Shown here in pieces: positions 31,551 to 37,898 of a stretch of DNA of 37,898 nt. The notes under the pieces were generated by a model. That model worked only from the letters and a program-made list of their open reading frames with translations. It was not told where the DNA came from and ran no database searches. This stretch comes from Bacteroidales bacterium (GTDB lineage: Bacteria > Bacteroidota > Bacteroidia > Bacteroidales > UBA932), in assembly GCA_017561885.1 (NCBI GenBank), contig JAFZBF010000048.1:1-37898 (forward strand). The letters run 5' to 3'. Numbering within the stretch: the first letter of the stretch is position 1; every line of letters begins with the position of its first letter. The position numbers were made by a program, and so were the translations under genes.

Positions 31551-32981
31551 CTAGGCGTTGCGCGCTTCGATTTCGCGGTTGATCTCATCCATTCTCTCGT
31601 CGCTCAGTTCATACTTGCTGATGATGTAGATAGCAAGCAGCAGAAGCAGGGCGGGAATGACGCAGACTAGCCAGAGGATACCCTGGAGAGCCAGTGGAGT
31701 CTGCTGGGCGGCGTCGGCATTGAAACCGACCCATGCGAGCACGAGACCCGGAACCACGCCTCCGAGAGCCATACCGGCCTTGAAGAAGATTCCGGTGAGG
31801 GCGTTCACAATACCTGCAATGCGCTTGCCGGTGGTGTATTCACCGTAAGATATCACCTCAGGCACGAGAGCCCACATATATCCGGTAGCCGTGATGATAC
31901 CGGTAGACTTCACGAACTGTGCGAGGCAGAGCAGGAAGAAGTTGCTCTTGGTAGCAGGGATGGAAACGAAAGTGTACATCATAGCCATACCAAGGATAGC
32001 CACGCCGAGGAAGAGGTAGAACATACCCTTCTTTCCTATCTTGCGTTTGATGGCCGGCACGAGCGGCATGAAGATGAAGGCAGGTATGGTTCCAAGCCAC
32101 ATGAACAATGTGGTGAGGAGCGGAGTGGCTCCGACGTTGAAGGTCATGAAGTATGCATCTGCGGCGTTGCTGACGCTCATCATTGCAAAAGCAGTGATAA
32201 AGAAGAATGCAAGCACGCGGAGCGGCTTGTTGCGGCCGAACTCTTTCCACAGGTCGCTGACCTTCACGTTGGCGGACTCCTTCTCATCCATGACTACTCT
32301 CTCCTTGCACTTGGAGAAGCAGAAGAACAGCAGAGCCAGGCCGACCAGCGCGAAAATCGTCATAGTGATGAACCAAGCGCCTGCAGCTTCCGGAGTATTG
32401 TAAACCGCAGTCATCTTGCCGGTGGCAGGATCGAGCACCTTCGGGGCGAAGATTGCAATGATGATGGGCAGAGACTTCACGCAGAGGGCTCCGAGATTCG
32501 CCATGAACATACGGGTGGACGTCAGGATGGTAATCTCGTTGGTGTCACGGGTCAGCGAAGCGTTCAGGGCGCCATAGGGCACATTCACCAGAGTGTAGCA
32601 CATGGACATGCCTACATAGGTGATGTATGCGTAGAGCAGCGAGCCGCTGAAGCCGTTCCAGAAGCAGAGGATTGCCAGGCCCACCAGCGGGATACCGCCG
32701 AGTACGAGCCATGAACGATACTTGCCCCACTTGGGATTGCGCTTGTCGACGATGGTTCCTACGACAGGATCCCAGAGGACATCCACCAGGCGGACGATGA
32801 GGAACATCAGGGCGGCAGCGCCCGGCTTGAGTCCGAAAACGTTAGTGTAAAAGAAGAGCAGCCAGATGCTGATGGTCTGGTAGACCAGGTTCTGGGCCAT
32901 ATCTCCGGCACCGAAACCTATTCTCTGGCCCCAGGACAACTTATAGAAGCCTTTTGATTCTTTTGTTGAAGTTTCAGCCAT
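31551..32981 (-). CDS. GPH-family sugar:cation symporter (MelB-like)
   Basis: 476 residues with about twelve membrane helices. The N-terminus LSWGQRIGFGAGDMAQNLVYQTISIWLLFFYTNVFGL, the segment DVLWDPVVGTIVDKRNPKWGKYRSWLVLGG and the central cytoplasmic loop with SDLWKEFGRNKPLRVL are hallmarks of glycoside-pentoside-hexuronide:cation symporters. It would carry a mono- or oligosaccharide across the inner membrane with sodium or protons. It starts only 21 bases after trpS with no clear promoter, so it may ride on the recA-trpS transcript or have a promoter inside trpS. The second SusC/SusD pair lies next on the same strand, suggesting a joint substrate (inference). Confidence 0.92.
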   Translation of the reverse strand: MAETSTKESKGFYKLSWGQRIGFGAGDMAQNLVYQTISIWLLFFYTNVFGLKPGAAALMFLIVRLVDVLWDPVVGTIVDKRNPKWGKYRSWLVLGGIPLVGLAILCFWNGFSGSLLYAYITYVGMSMCYTLVNVPYGALNASLTRDTNEITILTSTRMFMANLGALCVKSLPIIIAIFAPKVLDPATGKMTAVYNTPEAAGAWFITMTIFALVGLALLFFCFSKCKERVVMDEKESANVKVSDLWKEFGRNKPLRVLAFFFITAFAMMSVSNAADAYFMTFNVGATPLLTTLFMWLGTIPAFIFMPLVPAIKRKIGKKGMFYLFLGVAILGMAMMYTFVSIPATKSNFFLLCLAQFVKSTGIITATGYMWALVPEVISYGEYTTGKRIAGIVNALTGIFFKAGMALGGVVPGLVLAWVGFNADAAQQTPLALQGILWLVCVIPALLLLLAIYIISKYELSDERMDEINREIEARNA

Positions 32982-33002
32982 AGTATTTAGTGTTAGATTT
33001 GA

Positions 33003-33992
33003 CTAGAAAGGTTTGAAACCGACAGCCTCGCGGGCCAGCTGCAGAGTTGCGGCGGCAGAAGCGCGGGCCTTGTCGCGACCCAGCGCAGTCACGCGGTGCA
33101 GATAGTCCGAATCATTGTATATTGCGTCGATCCTTTCCCTGATGGGAGCCACGGTGGCGCATATGTCGGCAGCAAGCTGCTTCTTCATGTCGCCGTAGCG
33201 GATTGAACAGTCGTTCCATTTTTCCTCGAAGAAAGCCACTGTCTGAGGCTCGCTGACTAGTTTCATCAGGGTGAAGAGATTCTCGATCACCTCCGGTTTC
33301 GGAGAGTTCGGCTCAGTAGGGCCGCTGTCAGTGACCGCTCTCATCACTTTCTTGGTGATGGACTTGTCGTCCTCGTAGAGGTATACGCCGTTACCTTCGC
33401 TCTTCCCCATCTTGCCGCTTCCGTCGAGGCCCGGAACCTTGATCAGGTCATCGCCGAAGTTGAAGGCCTGAGGCTCGGGGAACACGTCCACGCCGTACAT
33501 ATGGTTGAAGCGACGGGCCAGCAGGCGGGCAATCTCGAGATGCTGCTCCTGATCCTTGCCCACCGGAACGTATTTCGAACGATGGATGAGGATGTCGGAA
33601 GCCATCAGCACGGGATAGGTCAGCAGGCCGGTGTTTACGTTGTCGGGCTGAAGGCGCACCTTGTCCTTGAAGGAAGCCGTACGCTCCATCTCACCCTTGT
33701 ATGCCAGCATATTCAGCAGGACGTAAAGCTCGGACACCTCCGGCACGTCGCTCTGCACGTAGAGGGCGCATTTCTCCGGATCGAGACCTGCGGCCAGATA
33801 TTCGGAAAGGATGATGCGGACCGAGTTGTGGAAGTCTGCGGGGTGCGGGTGTGTTGTCAGTGAGTGCAGGTCAGCTATGAAAAAGTAGCACCTGTGGGTT
33901 TCCTGTATCTTTACAAAGTTTCGCAGCGCCCCGAAATAATTGCCAAGGTGAAGATGGCCGGTAGGGCGTATGCCGCTGAGAACGATATCCAT
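33003..33992 (-). CDS. trpS: tryptophanyl-tRNA synthetase
   Basis: 329 residues, normal for bacterial TrpRS. Class I signatures are clear: the HIGH-equivalent PTGHLHLGN at 10-18 and the KMSKS-equivalent GKMGKS at 193-198, with the LLTYPVLMASDIL and VPVGKDQEQHLE blocks that bind tryptophan and adenylate. It charges tRNA-Trp in the cytoplasm. It begins 8 bases after recA, so the two are very probably co-transcribed, and the sugar transporter gene follows by 21 bases. Confidence 0.97.
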   Translation of the reverse strand: MDIVLSGIRPTGHLHLGNYFGALRNFVKIQETHRCYFFIADLHSLTTHPHPADFHNSVRIILSEYLAAGLDPEKCALYVQSDVPEVSELYVLLNMLAYKGEMERTASFKDKVRLQPDNVNTGLLTYPVLMASDILIHRSKYVPVGKDQEQHLEIARLLARRFNHMYGVDVFPEPQAFNFGDDLIKVPGLDGSGKMGKSEGNGVYLYEDDKSITKKVMRAVTDSGPTEPNSPKPEVIENLFTLMKLVSEPQTVAFFEEKWNDCSIRYGDMKKQLAADICATVAPIRERIDAIYNDSDYLHRVTALGRDKARASAAATLQLAREAVGFKPF

Positions 33993-34000
33993 ATAATAAC

Positions 34001-35029
34001 TTAGTCTTTGATGTTGGTGAGAACTTCACGGATCTTGGCCTCGATCTCGTCTGCGAGCTGGGGATTGTCCAGAAGTATCTGTTTGACGGCGTCGCGGCCC
34101 TGGCCGATCTTGGTGTCTCCATAGCTGAACCAGCTGCCGGCCTTGTTGATGATATTGTATTCGACGCCCAGGTCGATGATTTCGCCGATCTTGGAGATGC
34201 CTTCTCCGAAGACGATGTCGAATTCAGCCTTGCGGAAAGGCGGGGCCATCTTGTTCTTCACGATCTTAACACGGGTGCGGCTGCCGGTGGCATCGTCACC
34301 GTCCTTGAGCTGTCCTATCTTGCGCACGTCGATACGGACTGAAGCATAGAACTTCAGGGCATTGCCGCCGGTGGTGACCTCAGGATTGCCGAACATCACG
34401 CCGATCTTCTCGCGGAGCTGGTTGATGAAGATGCAGCATGTGTTGGTGCGTGAAATGTTTGCGGTGAGTTTGCGGAGAGCCTGGCTCATCAGGCGGGCGT
34501 GGAGGCCCACCTTGCTGTCGCCCATCTCCCCTTCTATCTCAGCCTTCGGAGTGAGGGCCGCCACGGAGTCGATGACGATGATGTCTATGGCGCCGCTGCG
34601 GATGAGGTTGTCGGCGATTTCCAGAGCCTGCTCGCCGTTGTCAGGCTGCGAGATGAGCAGAGTATCCACGTTGACACCGAGATTCTTGGCGTAGGTGCGG
34701 TCGAAAGCGTGCTCGGCGTCGATGATTGCAGCGATGCCGCCGGCTTTCTGAGCCTCTGCTATCGCATGGATCGCCAGAGTGGTCTTACCGCTGGATTCCG
34801 GTCCGTAGATTTCAATGACGCGGCCGCGGGGATAACCTCCGATGCCGAGTGCGTGGTCGAGCCCGATAGAGCCCGAAGCGATTGTAGAAACTGAACAATC
34901 AGGCTGATCTCCCAATTTCATGATTGTCCCTTTGCCAAAATCCTTCTCGATTTTCGAGATGGTGGCCTGCAGAGCCTTGAGCTTCTCCAAGTTCGGTTCG
35001 GCCTGCTTTTTTTCTTCTTCTTTAGCCAT
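34001..35029 (-). CDS. recA: recombinase RecA
   Basis: 342 residues from ATG 35029; an in-frame ATG 16 codons upstream would start inside the leader right after the promoter and adds a non-RecA sequence. Walker A is GPESSGKTT at 76-84, Walker B lies in [11 protein letters not shown], and the loop segments [30 protein letters not shown] are standard. RecA coats single-stranded DNA, drives strand exchange and in many bacteria triggers LexA self-cleavage. It is divergent from rlmN. I see no obvious SOS-box palindrome in the leader, but Bacteroidetes LexA sites are poorly known to me. Confidence 0.98.
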   Translation of the reverse strand: MAKEEEKKQAEPNLEKLKALQATISKIEKDFGKGTIMKLGDQPDCSVSTIASGSIGLDHALGIGGYPRGRVIEIYGPESSGKTTLAIHAIAEAQKAGGIAAIIDAEHAFDRTYAKNLGVNVDTLLISQPDNGEQALEIADNLIRSGAIDIIVIDSVAALTPKAEIEGEMGDSKVGLHARLMSQALRKLTANISRTNTCCIFINQLREKIGVMFGNPEVTTGGNALKFYASVRIDVRKIGQLKDGDDATGSRTRVKIVKNKMAPPFRKAEFDIVFGEGISKIGEIIDLGVEYNIINKAGSWFSYGDTKIGQGRDAVKQILLDNPQLADEIEAKIREVLTNIKD

Positions 35030-35074
35030 AATGTTGATTGTTTTGATTTTAAATCGCTGATGTTTATTAGTAGG

Positions 35075-35105
35075 CAAATTTAATTTTTTTCATACTTTTA
35101 CACAA
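35075..35105 (-). promoter_or_regulatory. recA promoter
   Basis: On the minus strand TTG (35105-35103), a 20-base A-rich spacer and TAAATTTG (35082-35075) fit the Bacteroidetes promoter consensus. Predicted transcription start is near 35068, about 40 bases before the recA ATG at 35029, which supports that start choice. Confidence 0.65.
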
Positions 35106-35117
35106 GATATATTTCGT

Positions 35118-36161
35118 ATGGAAACTGTCCTTCTGGGGATGAATCTTTCGGAACTTCAGACCTTGTGCAATGACCAGGGGCTGCCTCGTTTTGCTGCAAA
35201 ACAGATGGCAGACTGGCTCTACAAGAAGAAGGTGCAGGACATTTCCCAGATGACGAATCTCTCGAAAGCGGCCAGGGAAAAACTTTCCCGGACCTGCGTT
35301 GTAGGATGCAGCCGGCCGGCCGGCTGCATCGTTTCCACCGACGGCACGAAGAAATACACCTTCCCCACTTCGGGAGGCAGATTCGTCGAGGCCGTCATGA
35401 TTCCTGACGGAGACAGGGCAACCGTATGCGTATCCTGCCAGGCAGGGTGCAAGATGGGATGCAAGTTCTGCATGACCGGAAGGCAGGGATTCCACGGCAA
35501 TCTGACCACAGCCGAGATACTCTCGCAGTTCATTGCCATCGACGAATCAGAAGGCCTTACGAACGCCGTATTTATGGGAATGGGCGAGCCGCTTGACAAC
35601 TGGGAAAACGTAAGCAAGGCCATAGAAGTGCTGACTGCCGACTGGGGCTTCGCCTGGAGTCCGAAGCGCATTACGCTCTCCACCATAGGCATACCGGACA
35701 AACTGAAGGCATTTCTGGACAGCACGAAATGCCATCTGGCTGTCAGCCTGCACAACCCCTTCCCCGAAGAACGCGAGGAACTGATGCCCGCCCAGCACCG
35801 GCAGGACATCCGGGATGTCATCGCACTTATCAGGAAATATGACTTCAGCGGACAGCGCAGGGTCAGCTTCGAATATACCATGTTCGCCGGAATCAATGAC
35901 GACAAGCGTCACGCCGACGGCATTATAGCGCTTCTCAAAGGAATTCCGTGCAGGGTCAACCTGATCCGTTTCCACAAGATTCCTGACAGCGACCTGCGCA
36001 CCTGCCCCACAGAAGTGATGGAACTTTTCGGGCAGCGGCTGACAAAAGCGGGGATTACCACCACAATTCGGGCGTCACGCGGCGAAGACATCCTCGCTGC
36101 ATGCGGTATGCTTGCAGGAAAAGTAAGCGAGAACGGATCTACTGGAAATGTATGCTCTTGA
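35118..36161 (+). CDS. rlmN: dual-specificity 23S rRNA/tRNA adenine-2 methyltransferase
   Basis: 347 residues. RlmN is a radical SAM enzyme that methylates C2 of A2503 in 23S rRNA and A37 of some tRNAs. The cluster motif is C111/C115/C118 (CKMGCKFC), preceded by VCVSCQAG; GMGEP lies near 152-158, and C329 in ILAACGM corresponds to the C-terminal cysteine that is methylated in the mechanism. The N-terminal helical RNA-binding domain (GLPRFAAKQMADWLYKK) is intact. Its 3' end overlaps the convergent YitT-family gene by 23 bases. A -7-like TACTTTTA lies upstream, but no good -33 box is seen. Confidence 0.96.
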   Translation: METVLLGMNLSELQTLCNDQGLPRFAAKQMADWLYKKKVQDISQMTNLSKAAREKLSRTCVVGCSRPAGCIVSTDGTKKYTFPTSGGRFVEAVMIPDGDRATVCVSCQAGCKMGCKFCMTGRQGFHGNLTTAEILSQFIAIDESEGLTNAVFMGMGEPLDNWENVSKAIEVLTADWGFAWSPKRITLSTIGIPDKLKAFLDSTKCHLAVSLHNPFPEEREELMPAQHRQDIRDVIALIRKYDFSGQRRVSFEYTMFAGINDDKRHADGIIALLKGIPCRVNLIRFHKIPDSDLRTCPTEVMELFGQRLTKAGITTTIRASRGEDILAACGMLAGKVSENGSTGNVCS

Positions 36162-37032
36162 AGCCCTCTCCAAGAATCTCAGAACTAGTGATCACATTGA
36201 TGAAGGCCTTCGGGTCCACCTCGGCGATTAGCTTGCGGAGCTGTATCACTTCGCGGCCGCTCACCACCACATAGATTATGTCGCGCTGCTTGCCTTCATA
36301 CAGGCCGGTGCCGGGGATAAGGGTGGCGCCTCGGCCCATCTCCTCGATAATATAGTCGCGTACCTCGTCGATCTTGGAGGTAATGATCATCAGTGTCTTG
36401 GAAGGAGCGCCCTGCATCACGCGGTCTGTGATGACCGCAGCCACGAAGATGATGACCCAGGAATACATGGGCAGCGTCCAGTCGCCGAAAGCGATAACAG
36501 TAGTCAGGGTGATCAGGCCGTCGACAATGATGGATGCCGTACCCATCGAGATATGGAAATACTTCCGCACTATCATGTTTATCACGTCTGAGCCGCCGGT
36601 AGTCGTGCCGGTGCGGTACACAATACCCAGGCCGACACCGTAGATCACGCCTCCGAAGACAGCCGACAGCATCTGCTGGTGCATCTGGGTGAAATCGGTA
36701 AGGCCAGGATCGAGCAGGGCGTCAAAACCGTAGAAGGTATGGACAAGGAACATGAAAAGAGGCAGAAGCAGCGTGCATATCAACGTCTTGATGCCGAATT
36801 TCGCCCCGAGGATGATCGAGCCTATGATAAGCAGGGGAATATCCATACACAGCGCTGCGACCTCGGTGCGCCATCCCCAAAGATGGTGGAACACCATTGC
36901 AAGACCGTATGTACCGCCGGGAGCGAAGCCGTAAGGCTCGACGAAAAGCACTGCGCCGAAAGAATAAAGGAAACAGCCTACAACCATCATGATGTAGTCT
37001 TTCACTGTATCGTGTATCTTTATCTTTTTCAT
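36139..37032 (-). CDS. YitT-family membrane protein (DUF161/DUF2179)
   Basis: 297 residues. The N-terminal ~190 residues hold five or six hydrophobic segments with the family patterns AVLFVEPYGFAPGGTYGLAMV and YRTGTTTGGSDVINMIVRKY; the C-terminal ~90 residues (from KTLMIITSKIDEVRDYI) are a soluble DUF2179 domain with the GYLYEGKQRDIIYVVVS-like block. The family is widespread in bacteria and its transport or regulatory role is not established. It overlaps the end of rlmN on the opposite strand. A -7-like TAATTTTG lies just upstream, directly behind the rplI terminator. Confidence 0.88.
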   Translation of the reverse strand: MKKIKIHDTVKDYIMMVVGCFLYSFGAVLFVEPYGFAPGGTYGLAMVFHHLWGWRTEVAALCMDIPLLIIGSIILGAKFGIKTLICTLLLPLFMFLVHTFYGFDALLDPGLTDFTQMHQQMLSAVFGGVIYGVGLGIVYRTGTTTGGSDVINMIVRKYFHISMGTASIIVDGLITLTTVIAFGDWTLPMYSWVIIFVAAVITDRVMQGAPSKTLMIITSKIDEVRDYIIEEMGRGATLIPGTGLYEGKQRDIIYVVVSGREVIQLRKLIAEVDPKAFINVITSSEILGEGFKSIHFQ

Positions 37033-37049
37033 ACCCCTTTCAATTACTC

Positions 37050-37057
37050 CAAAATTA
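37050..37057 (-). promoter_or_regulatory. possible -7 element of the YitT-family gene
   Basis: TAATTTTG on the minus strand fits TAnnTTTG exactly, 17 bases before the ATG. No TTG is seen 19-20 bases upstream because the rplI terminator stem occupies that place, so the promoter is only half supported. Confidence 0.35.
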
Positions 37058-37058
37058 T

Positions 37059-37093
37059 AAAAAAAACTGACCGGATTGTCAGAATCCGGTCAG
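37059..37093 (-). terminator. intrinsic terminator after rplI
   Basis: On the minus strand CTGACCGGATT, a five-base loop and AATCCGGTCAG form a perfect 11-base-pair stem (37093-37083 with 37077-37067) followed by eight T (37066-37059). It ends the rpsR-rplI transcript 33 bases after the rplI stop. Confidence 0.92.
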
Positions 37094-37125
37094 CATTATC
37101 TTTTGGTTATACAGATTCCGACAGC

Positions 37126-37599
37126 TTATTCAGCTTTCTCCTCTGCTGCTTCAGCAGCGTCCTCACCTGCAACCTCGACCTTCAGAGTGGCCTTCACGTT
37201 GCGGTAGCACTTAACTGCAACATCATATACGCCGACTTCCTTGATGGCGTCCATATCGATGTTCTTGCGGTCAACTTCGTAACCCAGGGCAGCGAGAGCC
37301 TCGGCCACCTGGATGTTGCCGACTGAACCGAACACCTTTCCGTTTGAGCTGACCTTTGCAGGAACTTTTACGGTAAGGCCTTCGAGCTTGGCTGCAAGAG
37401 CTTCTGCATCTGCCACCAGCTTAGCCTCTTTGTGAGCGCGCTGACGGAGATTCTCGGCGTGTACCTTCTTTGCAGAAGGGGTAGCCATGATAGCCATTCC
37501 CTGAGGAATGAGATAATTAGCTGCGTAACCGTTTTTAACCTTTACGATGTCGTCTTTCAGACCGAGGTTCTTGACGTCTTGTTTGAGAATGATTTCCAT
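37126..37599 (-). CDS. rplI: 50S ribosomal protein L9
   Basis: 157 residues. L9 binds 23S rRNA domain V through its N-terminal domain (MEIILKQDVKNLGLKDDIVKVKNGYAANYLIPQGMA, nearly invariant in the family), linked by a long helix (about 42-75) to a C-terminal domain. A short Ala/Glu-rich tail (EDAAEAAEEKAE) is typical of Bacteroidetes versions. It follows rpsR by 11 bases as in most bacteria. A perfect AGGAGG precedes the ATG and overlaps the rpsR stop codon. Confidence 0.97.
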   Translation of the reverse strand: MEIILKQDVKNLGLKDDIVKVKNGYAANYLIPQGMAIMATPSAKKVHAENLRQRAHKEAKLVADAEALAAKLEGLTVKVPAKVSSNGKVFGSVGNIQVAEALAALGYEVDRKNIDMDAIKEVGVYDVAVKCYRNVKATLKVEVAGEDAAEAAEEKAE

Positions 37600-37606
37600 A
37601 GTGCAG

Positions 37607-37612
37607 CCTCCT
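37607..37612 (-). promoter_or_regulatory. Shine-Dalgarno site of rplI
   Basis: AGGAGG on the minus strand, 7 bases before the rplI ATG and overlapping the rpsR TAG stop. Strong Shine-Dalgarno motifs are uncommon in Bacteroidetes and are absent before the sus genes, recA and trpS in this window. Confidence 0.7.
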
Positions 37613-37874
37613 ATTTCAAAAGGTCAGTAACATAGGGAAGAAGAGCAAGATGGCGAGCCCTCTTGATAGCCTGAGCCACTTTGCGCTGGAATTTCAGAGA
37701 AGTACCGGTGATACGGCGGGGAAGAATCTTGCCCTGCTCGTTGAGGAATTTCTTGAGAAACTCAGGATCCTTGTAATCAACATACTTGATACCGGCTTTT
37801 TTGAAGCGGCAGTATTTCTTCTTTCTAACCTCGACTGTCGGGGGATTGAGATATCTGATATCGTCCTGTGCCAT
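37611..37874 (-). CDS. rpsR: 30S ribosomal protein S18
   Basis: 87 residues. The family core [40 protein letters not shown] is unmistakable, followed by the basic helix [22 protein letters not shown]18 sits on the 30S platform with S6 and, in Bacteroidetes, helps bury the 16S rRNA 3' tail. A TAA at 37897-37895 on the minus strand could be the stop of an upstream rpsF, which is the usual neighbour but lies outside the window. A GGAGG Shine-Dalgarno precedes the start. Confidence 0.97.
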   Translation of the reverse strand: MAQDDIRYLNPPTVEVRKKKYCRFKKAGIKYVDYKDPEFLKKFLNEQGKILPRRITGTSLKFQRKVAQAIKRARHLALLPYVTDLLK

Positions 37875-37882
37875 TGTTTATT

Positions 37883-37887
37883 CCTCC
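37883..37887 (-). promoter_or_regulatory. Shine-Dalgarno site of rpsR
   Basis: GGAGG (with a following A, six bases complementary to the 16S tail) lies 8 bases before the rpsR ATG. It is the textbook position in a phylum where most genes do without such a motif. Confidence 0.7.
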
Positions 37888-37898
37888 GTAGTGTTTAC

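Overview
This window looks like chromosomal DNA of a gut- or rumen-type member of the Bacteroidota, most likely Bacteroidales. Three things point there: two SusC/SusD outer-membrane pairs, promoters of the TTTG-N19-TAnnTTTG type used by the Bacteroidetes primary sigma factor, and an rSAM/lipoprotein locus of a type known mainly from this phylum. I cannot fix genus or family from the sequence alone. No rRNA, tRNA, transposase or CRISPR array was seen.

Layout. At the left edge, rplP and the first codons of rpmC run leftward from their own promoter, so the usual rpsC-rplP junction is broken here. About 800 bases of gene-free, strongly palindromic DNA follow. Next come a small toxin-antitoxin pair (RHH antitoxin plus PIN toxin, about 1.27-1.98 kb), then a leftward block (1.98-4.81 kb) with a membrane-bound LytTR regulator, two tandem copies of a small lipoprotein and a radical SAM/SPASM enzyme. 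From 4.95 to 26.3 kb there is one long rightward starch-utilisation operon: inner-membrane maltodextrin transporter, SusC, SusD, SusE, SusF, SusG, SusA, a GH2 enzyme, a small GH13 lipoprotein, SusB (GH97) and MalQ (GH77), closed by a strong terminator. From 26.4 to 35.0 kb everything runs leftward: recA, trpS, a GPH sugar transporter, a terminator, then a second SusC/SusD pair without enzymes. rlmN runs right and overlaps a convergent YitT-family gene. rplI and rpsR (leftward) close the window.

How the genes work together. SusD, SusE and SusF should capture starch at the cell surface, SusG cuts it there, SusC imports maltooligosaccharides with TonB energy, SusA, the small GH13, SusB and perhaps the GH2 enzyme trim them in the periplasm, the MFS protein carries maltose or maltodextrin across the inner membrane, and MalQ processes it in the cytoplasm. 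The classical activator gene susR is not in the window; the divergent LytTR protein is the nearest candidate regulator but could equally serve the lipoprotein/rSAM genes that follow it.

The least understood parts are the rSAM/duplicated-lipoprotein block, the repeat-rich region at 590-1150, the rearranged rplP promoter and leader, the expanded SusF, and the GH13 enzyme whose conserved region I histidine is replaced by glutamine.
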